A stretch of DNA of 64,000 nucleotides, from NCBI RefSeq assembly GCF_014650815.1, contig NZ_BMVR01000005.1, positions 124,001-188,000 of the forward strand. The letters are read 5' to 3'. This stretch comes from Streptomyces flavofungini. Lineage in GTDB: Bacteria > Actinomycetota > Actinomycetes > Streptomycetales > Streptomycetaceae. Position 1 is the first letter of the stretch. Each line of letters starts with the position of its first letter. Positions 40,320 through 49,228 of this stretch are shown piece by piece. Below the pieces are notes generated by a model. That model saw only the letters and a list, made by a program, of their open reading frames with translations. It was not told the DNA's origin and ran no database searches. Position numbers and translations under genes: made by a program.

Positions 40320-41291
40320 TCAGTGGCCGTGCGGCTGCTCCTCGTGGGGTGACTCCGTCTCGCCCGCCGAAGGCTGCGCCGCTCCGCCCGTCCGCACCGT
40401 GAACGCCGCCGTCCGCACCACGCCCTCGTGCCGGAAGTCCAGGAACAGGCGGTACGCCCCCGCGCTCGGCGCCGTCGCCGTGAAGGACACTTCGGGGCCG
40501 GGCTCGGTGGTGCCGTCGCCGGGTTCGCCGTTCGGGTGGACGTGGAGGTAGGCGAGGTCGCCGGCGCGCAGGGCGACGAGATGGCCGTAGGCGCCGAGGT
40601 AGGGCTGGAGGTCCGTGACCGGCTTGCCGTCGCGGGTGACGCGGAGGGTCACCTCGCGAGGCTTTCCGGGGGTCAACCCGCCGGTCAGGCGCACCTCGTA
40701 GCCGTCGGGCGCCTTCGCCGTCGCGGTCGCCGGCGGCAGCTTCCCGGGTGCGTACGGGCCGGTCACGGCCAGGTCCGTGCCGAGGGTGACCTTCGCGTCG
40801 GCGCCCCGCGGCGTGAAGTCCGCGAACACGCGGTAGTCCCCGGCCTTCGGCAGCGTCGCCGGGACCGACCAGGTGCCGTCGGCGGCCCGCGCGGGGTGCA
40901 GATGGCGGTAGGTCGTCAGGTCCCGTGAGGCGAGGATCAGGTGCAACTCCTTGCCGTGCTCCTTCTTGTACGTCTTCAGGGGCGCCCCCGAGGACTCCTT
41001 CAGGACGGTGAAGCGCAGGTCGGTGCGCTCGCCCGCCCTCGCCCGCGGGGTCTTGAGGTCGAGCGCGTACCCGTCGGCGGAGACCTGGAGTCCGGCGGGC
41101 GCCGCCCCGCCCGCTTCCCCGCCGGGTGGCTCGTCGTGGCCGCCGCCCTCCTTCCCGTGCCCCCCTTCGCTCTTCTCGCTGTGTGCCGCGGGCTTGCTCA
41201 CGGTGTCGACGTTCGTGCCGACGCCGTACGCGGCGGTGAAGGCGGCCGCTACGGCCGCGGCGTACGCGGTGATCCTCAGTCCGGTCCTCAT
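40320..41291 (-). CDS. Secreted copper-locus protein, YtkA-like, His-rich
   Basis: A 323-residue exported protein with an N-terminal membrane or signal segment (about 5-23). A His/Gly/Glu-rich linker (HSEKSEGGHGKEGGGHDEPP, about 38-57) follows, then two Ig-like domains with conserved LHLILASRDLTTYRHLHP (about 120-137) and HLVALRAGDLAYLHVHPNGE (about 240-259). The tail is HEEQPHGH. Histidine pairs at matching places in both repeats suggest metal binding outside the membrane. It is divergent from copA, and a CsoR-type palindrome overlaps its leaderless -10 element. It probably buffers or delivers copper. Confidence 0.85.
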   Translation of the reverse strand: MRTGLRITAYAAAVAAAFTAAYGVGTNVDTVSKPAAHSEKSEGGHGKEGGGHDEPPGGEAGGAAPAGLQVSADGYALDLKTPRARAGERTDLRFTVLKESSGAPLKTYKKEHGKELHLILASRDLTTYRHLHPARAADGTWSVPATLPKAGDYRVFADFTPRGADAKVTLGTDLAVTGPYAPGKLPPATATAKAPDGYEVRLTGGLTPGKPREVTLRVTRDGKPVTDLQPYLGAYGHLVALRAGDLAYLHVHPNGEPGDGTTEPGPEVSFTATAPSAGAYRLFLDFRHEGVVRTAAFTVRTGGAAQPSAGETESPHEEQPHGH

Positions 41292-41298
41292 GGCACTG

Positions 41299-41304
41299 AC
41301 GATA
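41299..41304 (-). promoter_or_regulatory. -10-like hexamer TATCGT overlapping a CsoR box
   Basis: On the minus strand TATCGT is followed by 7 nt and the ATG at 41291. Its first bases are the end of the palindrome at 41302-41318, so bound CsoR would cover this promoter. Confidence 0.6.
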
Positions 41305-41318
41305 CCCCCTGGGGGTAT
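41302..41318. promoter_or_regulatory. CsoR-type copper operator 1
   Basis: ATACCCCCTGGGGGTAT is a perfect 17-bp palindrome around a central T. It matches the TACCCC-N-GGGGTA pattern of actinobacterial CsoR, the Cu(I)-released repressor. Confidence 0.8.
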
Positions 41319-41371
41319 GAAGTCAAGCGGTCGCCCCGATGTCTTTTTCCTGCCTTCGCTGCTTGCGCGGC

Positions 41372-41390
41372 TATACCCCCCAGGGGTATA
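41372..41390. promoter_or_regulatory. CsoR-type copper operator 2
   Basis: TATACCCCCCAGGGGTATA, 8-bp perfect arms around CCA. It lies 59 bp before copA and 54 bp from operator 1. The right arm runs into TATACA, a possible -10 of copA. Confidence 0.8.
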
Positions 41391-41448
41391 CATGGACTCG
41401 TAAGCGATACCGGGCCCGGGTATGCCGGGCAGGAGGAGAGCGGCTGAC

Positions 41449-43725
41449 ATGTCGACCACGCAGATCCCGCAGTCCACGCAGGTGGAACTCGCCATCGGCG
41501 GCATGACCTGCGCCTCGTGCGCGGCCCGCATCGAGAAGAAGCTCAACCGCATGGACGGGGTGGAGGCGACCGTCAACTACGCCACCGAGAAGGCCAAGGT
41601 CACGTACGCCGGTGACGAGGTCGCCGTGGCCGACCTGATCGCCACCGTGGAGGCCACGGGGTACACCGCCCAGGAGCCCGCGCCGCCGAGCGCGGAGCCC
41701 GGCGGGGGAGGGGGCGAGGGCGCCGGTGCGGACGCCGACGCCGACGCGCTGCGGCCGCTGCGGGAGCGGCTGATCACCGCCGTGGTGCTCTCCGTGCCCG
41801 TCATCGCGATGGCGATGGTCCCGGCGCTGCAGTTCGAGTACTGGCAGTGGCTGTCCCTGACGCTCGCGGCGCCCGTGGTGACGTACGCGGCCTGGCCCTT
41901 CCACAAGGCAGCCGTCACCAACGCCCGGCACGGCGCGGCCACCATGGACACGCTGATATCGGTCGGTACGTCCGCGGCGTTCCTGTGGTCGCTGTGGGCG
42001 CTGTTCCTCGGCTCCGCCGGGACGCCCGGCATGACGCACGCCTTCGAGCTGACCATCGAGCGCAGCGACGGTGCCGCGAACATCTACCTGGAGGCGGCGG
42101 CCGGGGTCACCGCGTTCATCCTCGCCGGGCGGTACTTCGAGGCCCGGTCGAAGCGGAAGGCGGGCGCGGCCCTGAAGGCGCTGCTCGAACTGGGCGCCAA
42201 GGACGTCACCGTGGTGCGGGACGGGCGGGAAGAGACCGTTCCGGTCGGTGAGTTGAAGGCCGGTGACCACTTCCTCGTCCGGCCCGGCGAGAAGATCGCC
42301 ACCGACGGGCGCGTCGTCGAGGGCTCGTCCGCCGTCGACGCCGCCATGCTCACCGGCGAGTCCGTGCCCGTCGAGGTCGCCCCCGGCGACGCCGTCACCG
42401 GCGCCACCCTGAACGTCGGCGGCCGCCTCGTCGTCGAGGCCACCCGTGTCGGCGCCGACACCCAACTGGCCCGCATGGCCCGCCTCGTCGAGGACGCGCA
42501 GAACGGCAAGGCCGCCGCCCAGCGGCTCGCCGACCGCATCTCGGGCGTCTTCGTGCCCGTCGTCATCGCGCTCGCCGTCGCCACGCTCGGCTTCTGGCTG
42601 GGCAACGGCGCGGGGCTCACCGCCGCGTTCACGGCCGCCGTCGCCGTACTGATCATCGCCTGCCCCTGCGCCCTGGGCCTCGCCACCCCGACCGCGCTCA
42701 TGGTCGGCACCGGGCGCGGCGCCCAGCTCGGCATCCTGATCAAGGGCCCGGAGGTCCTGGAGTCCACCCGCCGCGTCGACACGATCGTCCTGGACAAGAC
42801 CGGCACGGTCACCACGGGCCGGATGACGCTGCTCGCCGCGCACGTGGCCGACGGCACGACCGAGGACGACGTACTGCGGCTGGCGGGCGCGCTGGAGCAC
42901 GCCTCGGAGCACCCGATCGCCCAGGCCGTCGCGGCGGGCGCCGCCGAGCGGGTCGGCGCGCTGCCGGTGCCGGAGGACTTCGCGAACGTCCCCGGGCTCG
43001 GGGTGCAGGGGATCGTCGAGGGGCACGCGGTGCTCGTGGGTCGTGAGCAGTTGCTGGCCGAGTGGGCCATGGAGCTGCCCGCCGCGCTGAAGCGGGCCAA
43101 GGACGAGGCCGAGACGGCCGGGCGTACGGCCATCGCGGTCGCCTGGGACGGCGAGGCGCGGGCCGTCCTCGAAGTCGCCGACGCCGTCAAGGAGACCAGC
43201 CCGGAGGCCATCCGCCGCCTGCGCGACCTGGGCCTCACGCCGATCCTCCTCACCGGCGACAACACCGCTGTCGCGCGGAGCGTCGCCGCCGAGGTCGGCA
43301 TCGCGCCGGAGCACGTCATCGCCGAGGTCCTCCCGCAGGACAAGGTCGACGTGGTCAAGCGGCTCCAGGGCGAGGGGCGTTCGGTCGCCATGGTCGGCGA
43401 CGGCGTCAACGACGCGGCGGCCCTCGCGCAGGCCGACCTGGGGCTCGCGATGGGCACCGGCACGGACGCGGCCATCGAGGCGGGCGACCTCACCCTCGTC
43501 CGGGGCGACCTGCGGGCCGCGGCCGACGCCATCCGGCTCTCGCGCCGCACGCTCGGCACCATCAAGTCCAACCTGTTCTGGGCCTTCGCGTACAACGTCG
43601 GCGCGCTGCCGCTGGCCGCGGCGGGCCTCCTCAACCCGATGATCGCGGGGGCCGCCATGGCCTTCTCGTCGGTCTTCGTGGTCGGCAACAGCCTGCGGCT
43701 GCGGGGGTTTCAGCCGCTGAGCTGA
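41449..43725 (+). CDS. copA: Copper-exporting P1B-type ATPase
   Basis: A 758-residue ATP-driven Cu(I) pump. The N-terminal metal-binding domain has GGMTCASC (Cys21 and Cys24). Eight membrane helices are expected, with the transport motif CPC at 405-407. The phosphorylated Asp449 lies in [18 protein letters not shown] carries the HP motif, and the hinge GDGVND is at 650-655. A Gly-rich linker follows the first domain (about 78-95). ATG at 41449 is chosen because AGGAGGAGAG sits just before it, rather than the ATG at 41422. The divergent partner is the YtkA-like protein, both behind CsoR sites. Confidence 0.96.
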   Translation: MSTTQIPQSTQVELAIGGMTCASCAARIEKKLNRMDGVEATVNYATEKAKVTYAGDEVAVADLIATVEATGYTAQEPAPPSAEPGGGGGEGAGADADADALRPLRERLITAVVLSVPVIAMAMVPALQFEYWQWLSLTLAAPVVTYAAWPFHKAAVTNARHGAATMDTLISVGTSAAFLWSLWALFLGSAGTPGMTHAFELTIERSDGAANIYLEAAAGVTAFILAGRYFEARSKRKAGAALKALLELGAKDVTVVRDGREETVPVGELKAGDHFLVRPGEKIATDGRVVEGSSAVDAAMLTGESVPVEVAPGDAVTGATLNVGGRLVVEATRVGADTQLARMARLVEDAQNGKAAAQRLADRISGVFVPVVIALAVATLGFWLGNGAGLTAAFTAAVAVLIIACPCALGLATPTALMVGTGRGAQLGILIKGPEVLESTRRVDTIVLDKTGTVTTGRMTLLAAHVADGTTEDDVLRLAGALEHASEHPIAQAVAAGAAERVGALPVPEDFANVPGLGVQGIVEGHAVLVGREQLLAEWAMELPAALKRAKDEAETAGRTAIAVAWDGEARAVLEVADAVKETSPEAIRRLRDLGLTPILLTGDNTAVARSVAAEVGIAPEHVIAEVLPQDKVDVVKRLQGEGRSVAMVGDGVNDAAALAQADLGLAMGTGTDAAIEAGDLTLVRGDLRAAADAIRLSRRTLGTIKSNLFWAFAYNVGALPLAAAGLLNPMIAGAAMAFSSVFVVGNSLRLRGFQPLS

Positions 43726-43827
43726 CGCCGGTGGGGGAATCGGGCACTGCGCGGCGCGCAGGACATGGTGCGGCGCCCCAAGGCATTGTGCGGCGGCGCA
43801 TGGCCTGATCAACTCGGTACGTGGCCT

Positions 43828-43865
43828 GATCACCCCGGTGCGGTTCGATTCGCGCCGGGGTGATC
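43828..43865 (+). terminator. Hairpin after copA, T-arm-like loop
   Basis: GATCACCCCGG (43828-43838) pairs with CCGGGGTGATC (43855-43865), and inner TGCG/CGCG extends the stem around the loop GTTCGATT. It stands 103 bp after the copA stop and may end its transcript, although no T-run follows. Confidence 0.5.
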
Positions 43866-43881
43866 TGCGCGTACCCTGGTA

Positions 43882-43897
43882 ATTGGACTAGACCTGT
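43882..43897. promoter_or_regulatory. dre-like palindrome before cutC
   Basis: ATTGGACTAGACCTGT matches 13 of 16 positions of the DasR element consensus, with central dyad GGACTAGACC. It lies 69 bp before the cutC ATG. Another GntR-family regulator is equally possible. Confidence 0.4.
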
Positions 43898-43965
43898 GTT
43901 TCTGTAGTCGGCGCTCCGCACGACGTCAGCCCACAGCCGGCCCCGACTCCAGAAGGAAGACAGCC

Positions 43966-44658
43966 ATGAGCAAGAGCGCGCTCCTGGAGGTGATCGCCCT
44001 CGACGCCGAGGACGCGGTCGCCGCCCAGGCCGGAGGTGCGGACCGCCTCGAACTGGTCACCGACATGGCCGCCGACGGGCTCACGCCGTCCGTCGCGACC
44101 TTCCAGGAGATCCGTTCCTCCGTCGACATCGCGCTGCGCGTCATGCTGCGGCTCGCCGACGGGTTCGCCGCCGGGGACGTGGACGTGCTGGTGCGCCGGG
44201 CGCGGGAGTTGCGGGACGCGGGGGCCGACGAGTTCGTGCTCGGGTTCCTCGACGAGGCGGGCGGGGCGGATGTCGCGGCCGTCGACGCGGTGGTGGAGGT
44301 CCTGGACGGGTGCCGGTGGACGTTCCACCGGGCCATCGACCGGGCCGCCGACCGGGACGCCCTGCGCAAGCAGCTCGGTGATCTGCCCGGGCTCGACACG
44401 TACCTCACGGCGGGGGCCGCCGCCGGGGTCGACGCGGGGCTGCCGACGCTGCGGGCCGAGGCCGCGCGCGCGGGGGAGCCCGGGTACGAGCCCCGCATCC
44501 TGGTCGGCGGGGGACTCCGCCTCGACCATGTGCCGGGGCTCCGCGCCGCCGGGCTCGACGCGTTCCACATCGGCGGGGCGGCCCGGCCGCACGGGTGGGA
44601 CGCGCCGGTCTCCTCCGACGCGGTCGCCGCGTGGCGGCGCACCCTGGACACCGCCTGA
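43966..44658 (+). CDS. cutC: CutC family protein
   Basis: A 230-residue TIM-barrel protein with LLEVIALDAEDAVAAQAGGA, DRLELVTDMAADGLTPS (about 25-41), MLRLADGFAAGD, FTFHRAID-like WTFHRAIDRAADRD (about 121-134) and RILVGGGLRLDHVP. The family was first linked to copper tolerance in E. coli, though that role is disputed. Here it sits 241 bp downstream of copA, which fits a copper connection or simple core-genome placement. AAGGAAGA precedes the ATG. Confidence 0.9.
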   Translation: MSKSALLEVIALDAEDAVAAQAGGADRLELVTDMAADGLTPSVATFQEIRSSVDIALRVMLRLADGFAAGDVDVLVRRARELRDAGADEFVLGFLDEAGGADVAAVDAVVEVLDGCRWTFHRAIDRAADRDALRKQLGDLPGLDTYLTAGAAAGVDAGLPTLRAEAARAGEPGYEPRILVGGGLRLDHVPGLRAAGLDAFHIGGAARPHGWDAPVSSDAVAAWRRTLDTA

Positions 44659-44676
44659 CCTTCGGCCGGACCGGCC

Positions 44677-46737
44677 CTAGGCCCCGGCCCCCGCCCCCGC
44701 CAACACCCCCGGCAGCGGCGCCGAGTGCAGCACCGTCAGCCCCGACACCGCCCGCGTCAACGCCACGTACAAGCGCCGCAGGCCGGTGCGTTCGTCGGGC
44801 TCACCGGCGACCACCGCCGTGGGCTCGTCCAGGACCACGTAGTCGTATTCGAGGCCCTTGGCCAGGGACGCGGGGACGAGGGTGAGGCGGGTGTCGGGGG
44901 TGGTCTCCTCGCCGGGGGAGAGGTAGCCGACGCCGGCGTCGGCGAGGGCCGCCGCGAGGGCGGGGATGCGGGCGTCGGCCGCGATGAGGCCGATGGACCC
45001 CTCGTGGCGGAGGGACTCGGTGCAGGCGGCGAGGGCGGCGGCGTCGGGGTCGTCGACGTGGCGTACGGAGAGCGAGCCGGGCGACTGGCGCACCGAGCTG
45101 ACCTCCGCGAGCCCCGGCGCGATCGCCGGGAGCAGCCGCGACGCGTACGCGATCACCTCGCGCGGCACACGGAAACCGGCCGTCAGCTCCTCCACCACCG
45201 CCTCGGACTTCCCCAGATGGGACAGCGCCTCGTCCCAACTCCGCGTCGCCCACGGCGTGGTGCCCTGCGCGAGGTCGCCGAGGACGGTCACGGACCCGGT
45301 GGTGCAGCGCCGCCCGACGGCCCGGTACTGCATGGGGGACAGGTCCTGCGCCTCGTCGAGCACGACATGCCCGAGCGAGTGCGTACGGGCGATCAGGTCC
45401 GACGCCTCGTCGATCAACACCGCGTCCGCCGCCGACCACTTGGCGCTCTTCGGCGTGCGCGGCGCCTTCCCCCACAGCACCGCCTTCTGCTCCGCCTCCG
45501 AGAGCACCCCCGCCGCGTGCTCCGCCAGGAACTCCGCGTCGCCGAGCAGCCGCAGCACGAGCCGCGCCGGATCCACCTGCGGCCACACCGCCTTGACGGC
45601 CGCCTTCACGGCCGCGTTGCGCGCGACCGCGTCCTGCACGCGGTCGTCCGGCGCCTCCCCGGACCGCTCCATCTGCACGAGCACGGCGTGCGCGATGCGC
45701 TGCGGCAGGGCCTCGCGCGCGGCCCCGTACCGCATGTCCCGCGCCAGCAACTCGGCCACGATCTCTTCGAGTTCGTACGCCGGTACGCGCCACCGCCGCG
45801 ACCCCCGCACCACCACGACCGCCTCCTGCGGCAGCGTGACGTGCGAGCGCAGCGCCCGCCGCAGCACCTCCGCCATCCGCGCGTCGCCCTTGATCAGCGC
45901 GGCCTCCGGGTCGTCGGCGCCCCGTACCTCGACGTGCGCGACGAGGTCGGCGACCGTCGCCTGCCGCACCTCCAACTCGCCGAGGGCGGGCAGTACTTGC
46001 TCGATGTAGTGGAGGAAGGAGCTGTTCGGCCCGATGACGAGGGTGCCGGTGCGGGCGAGCCGCTCCCGGTGGGCGTAGAGGAGATAGGCGACCCGGTGCA
46101 GGCCGACGGCGGTCTTCCCGGTCCCGGGCCCGCCCTGCACGCACACGGACCCGCTCAACCCGCCGCGCACGATCTCGTCCTGCTCCGGCTGGATCGTCGC
46201 GACGATGTCCCGCATCGGGCCGACGCGCGGCCGCTCGATCTCCTGCTGGAGCAGCTTGCTGACCTGCTCGGCCTCGGTGGTGTCCGTCAGATGCTCGTCC
46301 TCGTACGCCGTGAGGTCACCGCCGGTGTATCCGAACCGCCGCCGGAGGCCGACGTCCAGCGGGTCCTTCTTCGAGGCGCGGTAGAAGGGCTGCGAGACGG
46401 GTGCGCGCCAGTCGATGACCATGGGGTCGCCGTCGGCGTCGTGCACGTGCCGTCGCCCGATGTAGAACCGCTCCCCGTCCCTGCCTTCCGCCTGCTCCGC
46501 CCCCGGCGCGTGCAGGAAGTCCAGCCGGCCGAAGAACAACGGCGTGTGCGAGAGGTCGGCCAGGGCCTTGATGCGCTCGTCGATCTGGCCCTGCAGGACC
46601 TCGGCGTTGACCCAGTTCGCCGTCACGTCCCGGATGTCCAGGGACTCCGCGTCCTCGCGCATGGCGCGCAGCGCGGCCCGGGACGCGGTGAGGTGCGCCT
46701 GTTCGCGGGCAAGGGGGTCTGAGGGCGCGGCGTTCAC
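44677..46737 (-). CDS. HelD-like superfamily-1 ATPase (RNA polymerase recycling factor)
   Basis: A 686-residue UvrD/HelD-type ATPase. An N-terminal coiled coil (about 5-65) would reach into RNA polymerase. Then come FYIGRRHVHDADGDPMVIDW RAP (HelD signature), Walker A GGPGTGKT at 202-209, Walker B DEAQDLSP, the GDLAQGT motif and the C-terminal RRLYVALTRAV. HelD proteins pull stalled or drug-bound RNA polymerase off DNA. The close relative HelR protects from rifampicin, but no rifamycin-associated element was seen upstream. It converges on cutC. Confidence 0.88.
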   Translation of the reverse strand: MNAAPSDPLAREQAHLTASRAALRAMREDAESLDIRDVTANWVNAEVLQGQIDERIKALADLSHTPLFFGRLDFLHAPGAEQAEGRDGERFYIGRRHVHDADGDPMVIDWRAPVSQPFYRASKKDPLDVGLRRRFGYTGGDLTAYEDEHLTDTTEAEQVSKLLQQEIERPRVGPMRDIVATIQPEQDEIVRGGLSGSVCVQGGPGTGKTAVGLHRVAYLLYAHRERLARTGTLVIGPNSSFLHYIEQVLPALGELEVRQATVADLVAHVEVRGADDPEAALIKGDARMAEVLRRALRSHVTLPQEAVVVVRGSRRWRVPAYELEEIVAELLARDMRYGAAREALPQRIAHAVLVQMERSGEAPDDRVQDAVARNAAVKAAVKAVWPQVDPARLVLRLLGDAEFLAEHAAGVLSEAEQKAVLWGKAPRTPKSAKWSAADAVLIDEASDLIARTHSLGHVVLDEAQDLSPMQYRAVGRRCTTGSVTVLGDLAQGTTPWATRSWDEALSHLGKSEAVVEELTAGFRVPREVIAYASRLLPAIAPGLAEVSSVRQSPGSLSVRHVDDPDAAALAACTESLRHEGSIGLIAADARIPALAAALADAGVGYLSPGEETTPDTRLTLVPASLAKGLEYDYVVLDEPTAVVAGEPDERTGLRRLYVALTRAVSGLTVLHSAPLPGVLAGAGAGA

Positions 46738-47145
46738 GGGGGCCTCCGGCGGCGGGTGCGGGATGTGCGGTGCTCGGTGCGTGGCTCGGGGCCGCCGGTT
46801 TCCGGCCGGGCGGCGGCGCTCCGCTGGGCGGGAGGCGGGAAGGGGAAAGCTTAGTTACGGGGGTGGGGCGGGCCAAACGGTTTTTCCGCGGGGTGCGTGG
46901 TGCGGGTCGCTGGGCGCTGGGCCCGGGCGAGGGCCCGGGAGGCGCCGGGGGCGGCAAACCCTGACGCACCCCCGAGAAAACCCTGAGGGCCGTCGTCCCC
47001 GCGGGTCCCTCCCGAGGCGTACGGGCAGACCCCCGCAGGTCCTACCGGCGGAGGCCGCCCATGACCCCCGAGTCCTACCGGCGGACGCCGACGTTTACCC
47101 CCGCAGGCCGATGTGCGCGCGGCCCGCGAAACCGACCATGGAGAC
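46738..47145. other. 408-bp non-coding region between HelD-like gene and a small gene
   Basis: No gene was found. The left part is the HelD-gene promoter region, with AT-richer TAAGCTTTCC near 46848-46857. At 47029-47110 lie three degenerate copies of a 33-35 bp repeat beginning ACCCCCG (47029, 47064, 47097), two of them sharing GTCCTACCGGCGGA (47039, 47072). Confidence 0.6.
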
Positions 47146-47355
47146 ATGAGCAGCGCAACGTTCACCCCCGCGTCCCTGTCCGCCCCGAAGCTCCCCGGCC
47201 CCCGCTCCGCCCCCGGCGCGACGGCCCTCTCCGACACCCACACCCCGCACCGCTTCGGCGCCACCCTGCGCGCCGCGAAGGTGTTCGTCTCCGCGGCGTT
47301 CGGCGTGGCCGTGCTCGGGGAGTACGCGGAGGAGGCGGGCGTCCGCCGCCGCTGA
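47146..47355 (+). CDS. Small hypothetical protein with conserved-looking C-terminal helix
   Basis: A 69-residue protein with a Ser/Pro/Thr-rich first half (MSSATFTPASLSAPKLPGPR) and an amphipathic, hydrophobic second half, HRFGATLRAAKVFVSAAFGV AVLGEYAEEAGVRRR. The last 30 residues are of a type I recall in small Streptomyces proteins, so the gene is probably real. The function is unknown, and the helix could sit at a membrane or bind a partner. GGAGA lies 3-7 nt before this ATG, which is chosen over the in-frame ATG at 47113. Confidence 0.65.
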   Translation: MSSATFTPASLSAPKLPGPRSAPGATALSDTHTPHRFGATLRAAKVFVSAAFGVAVLGEYAEEAGVRRR

Positions 47356-47381
47356 ACCCTGCTGCGACCCGCACACGGGCA

Positions 47382-47430
47382 TCAGCCCGTCCGGCGTTTG
47401 CGGACGAGGCCGCAGGCCGATCGGCGGCGG
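47382..47430 (+). repeat. Dispersed intergenic palindromic element, copy 4
   Basis: TCAGCCCGTCCGGCGTTTGC followed by GGACGAGGCCGCAGGCCGAT and CGGCGGCGG. It is nearly identical to the copy at 27571 and lies in the convergent gap between the small gene and xpb. Confidence 0.82.
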
Positions 47431-47473
47431 ACCGTCCCACGGCAACGGGACACCCGGCCCCGGAGCGGAGCCC

Positions 47474-49117
47474 CTACTCCTCCGCCAGCACCGCGTCCGC
47501 GTCCAGGATCCGATACGCGTACCCCTGCTCCGCCAGGAACCGCTGCCGATGCGCGGCGAAGTCCTGGTCGATGGTGTCCCGGGCGACGACGGAGTAGAAG
47601 CGGGCCTCGTGCCCGTCCGCCTTGGGCCGCAGCACCCGTCCGAGCCGCTGTGCCTCCTCCTGCCGGGACCCGAAGGTCCCGGACACCTGAATGGCGACGG
47701 TCGCCTCGGGCAGGTCGATGGAGAAGTTGGCGACCTTCGAGACGACGAGCACGGAGATCTCGCCCTGCCGGAAGGCGTCGAAGAGCTTCTCGCGCTGGGC
47801 GTTGGTGGTCTCGCCCTTGATGACGGGCGCGTCCAGATGCTCACCGAGCTCGTCGAGCTGGTCGATGTACTGCCCGATGACGAGTGTCTGCTGCCCCTGG
47901 TGCTTGCGCACCAACGCCTCGGTGACCTTCCGCTTGGTGGCGGTGGTGGCGCAGAACCGGTACTTCTCCTCGGCCTCGGCGGTGGCGTAGGCGAGCCGCT
48001 CGCTGTCGGTGAGATTGACCCGCACCTCGACGCAGTCGGCGGGCGCGATGTACCCCTGGGCCTCGATCTCCTTCCACGGAGCGTCGAACCGCTTGGGCCC
48101 GATGAGCGAGAACACATCGGACTCCCGCCCGTCCTCCCGCACGAGGGTCGCCGTCAGCCCGAGGCGTCGCCGGGCCTGCAGATCGGCGGTGAACTTGAAG
48201 ACGGGTGCGGGCAGCAGATGCACCTCGTCGTAGAGGATGAGCCCCCAGTCCCGGGAGTCGAAGAGCTCCAGGTGCGGATAGACACCCTTACGCCGAGTGG
48301 TCAGCACCTGATAGGTGGCGATGGTGACGGGCCGGATCTCCTTCTTCGTCCCGCTGTACTCGCCGATCTCGTCCTCGGTCAGAGAGGTCCGCTTGACCAG
48401 CTCGTGCTTCCACTGCCGGGCGGACACGGTGTTCGTGACGAGGATGAGGGTGGTGGCCTTGGCCTCGGCCATGGCACCGGCCCCGACGAGCGTCTTGCCG
48501 GCGCCGCAGGGCAGCACGACCACACCGCTCCCGCCGTGCCAGAAGCCCTCGACGGCCTGGCGCTGGTAGGGCCGCAGGGCCCACCCGTCCTCGCACAGGT
48601 CGATCTTGTGGGCCTCCCCGTCGACGTACCCGGCGAGGTCCTCGGCGGGCCAGCCCAGCTTGAGGAGGGTCTGCTTGATCTGGCCGCGCTCGGAGGGGTG
48701 CACGGCGACGGTGTCGGGGTCGATCCGGGTGCCGACGAGCGGCTGCACCTTCTTGGACCGCAGGATCTCTTCGAGCACCGGCCGGTCGGTGGAGGTCAGC
48801 ACGAGCCCGTGCACGGGGTGCTTGCTCAGCGTGAGGCGCCCGTACCGCGCCATGGTCTCGGCCACGTCCACCAGCAGGGCGTGCGGCACCGGATACCGCG
48901 AGAACTCGACCAGGGCATCCACGACCTGCTCGGCGTCGTGCCCGGCGGCCCGCGCGTTCCACAGGCCGAGCGGCGTGACGCGGTACGTGTGGATGTGCTC
49001 GGGCGCACGCTCCAGCTCCGCGAACGGCGCGATCGCACGACGGCAGGCGTCGGCCCGGTCGTGGTCGACCTCAAGCAGGAGAGTCTTGTCCGACTGGACG
49101 ATGAGCGGTCCGTTCAC
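47474..49117 (-). CDS. xpb: XPB-type DNA repair helicase
   Basis: A 547-residue SF2 helicase with 3-to-5 polarity. A damage-recognition-like N-terminal domain is followed by RPYQRQAVEGFW, Walker A PCGAGKTLVGAG, DEVH box YDEVHLLPAP, motif III LTATLVREDG and motif VI QRLGRVLRPKADG. The closest match I recall is Mycobacterium tuberculosis XPB (542 residues), which starts at the same point (GPLIVQSDKT). GTG at 49117 is therefore chosen, with AAAGGG about 10 nt upstream; ATG at 49147 is the alternative. Bacterial XPB acts in nucleotide-excision-type repair. Its usual neighbour lies further upstream, past a broken gene. Confidence 0.93.
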   Translation of the reverse strand: MNGPLIVQSDKTLLLEVDHDRADACRRAIAPFAELERAPEHIHTYRVTPLGLWNARAAGHDAEQVVDALVEFSRYPVPHALLVDVAETMARYGRLTLSKHPVHGLVLTSTDRPVLEEILRSKKVQPLVGTRIDPDTVAVHPSERGQIKQTLLKLGWPAEDLAGYVDGEAHKIDLCEDGWALRPYQRQAVEGFWHGGSGVVVLPCGAGKTLVGAGAMAEAKATTLILVTNTVSARQWKHELVKRTSLTEDEIGEYSGTKKEIRPVTIATYQVLTTRRKGVYPHLELFDSRDWGLILYDEVHLLPAPVFKFTADLQARRRLGLTATLVREDGRESDVFSLIGPKRFDAPWKEIEAQGYIAPADCVEVRVNLTDSERLAYATAEAEEKYRFCATTATKRKVTEALVRKHQGQQTLVIGQYIDQLDELGEHLDAPVIKGETTNAQREKLFDAFRQGEISVLVVSKVANFSIDLPEATVAIQVSGTFGSRQEEAQRLGRVLRPKADGHEARFYSVVARDTIDQDFAAHRQRFLAEQGYAYRILDADAVLAEE

Positions 49118-49228
49118 CAGGGGGTGCCCTTTCGCTAGGCCAAACATCCAGTGTGCCGCATCGCCGCGCGGGCAGGGGCCGGCTGCCGGGGCGCCTGAGT
49201 ACGAACGCGCAGGTGCGGGGGCGGACGC

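Noticed and set aside
41371..43833. An 820-residue frame opposite copA
   Set aside because: Shadow of copA with repetitive Arg, Gly and Asp composition. The copA frame has every P-type ATPase motif.
43826..43870. A tRNA gene suggested by the GGTTCGATTC motif
   Set aside because: Only a T-arm-like and acceptor-like stem can fold. There is no D arm or anticodon arm, so no tRNA was called.
44677..46737. HelR-type rifampicin resistance gene
   Set aside because: The protein is HelD-like, but I found no rifamycin-associated element upstream, so induction by rifamycins is not supported.
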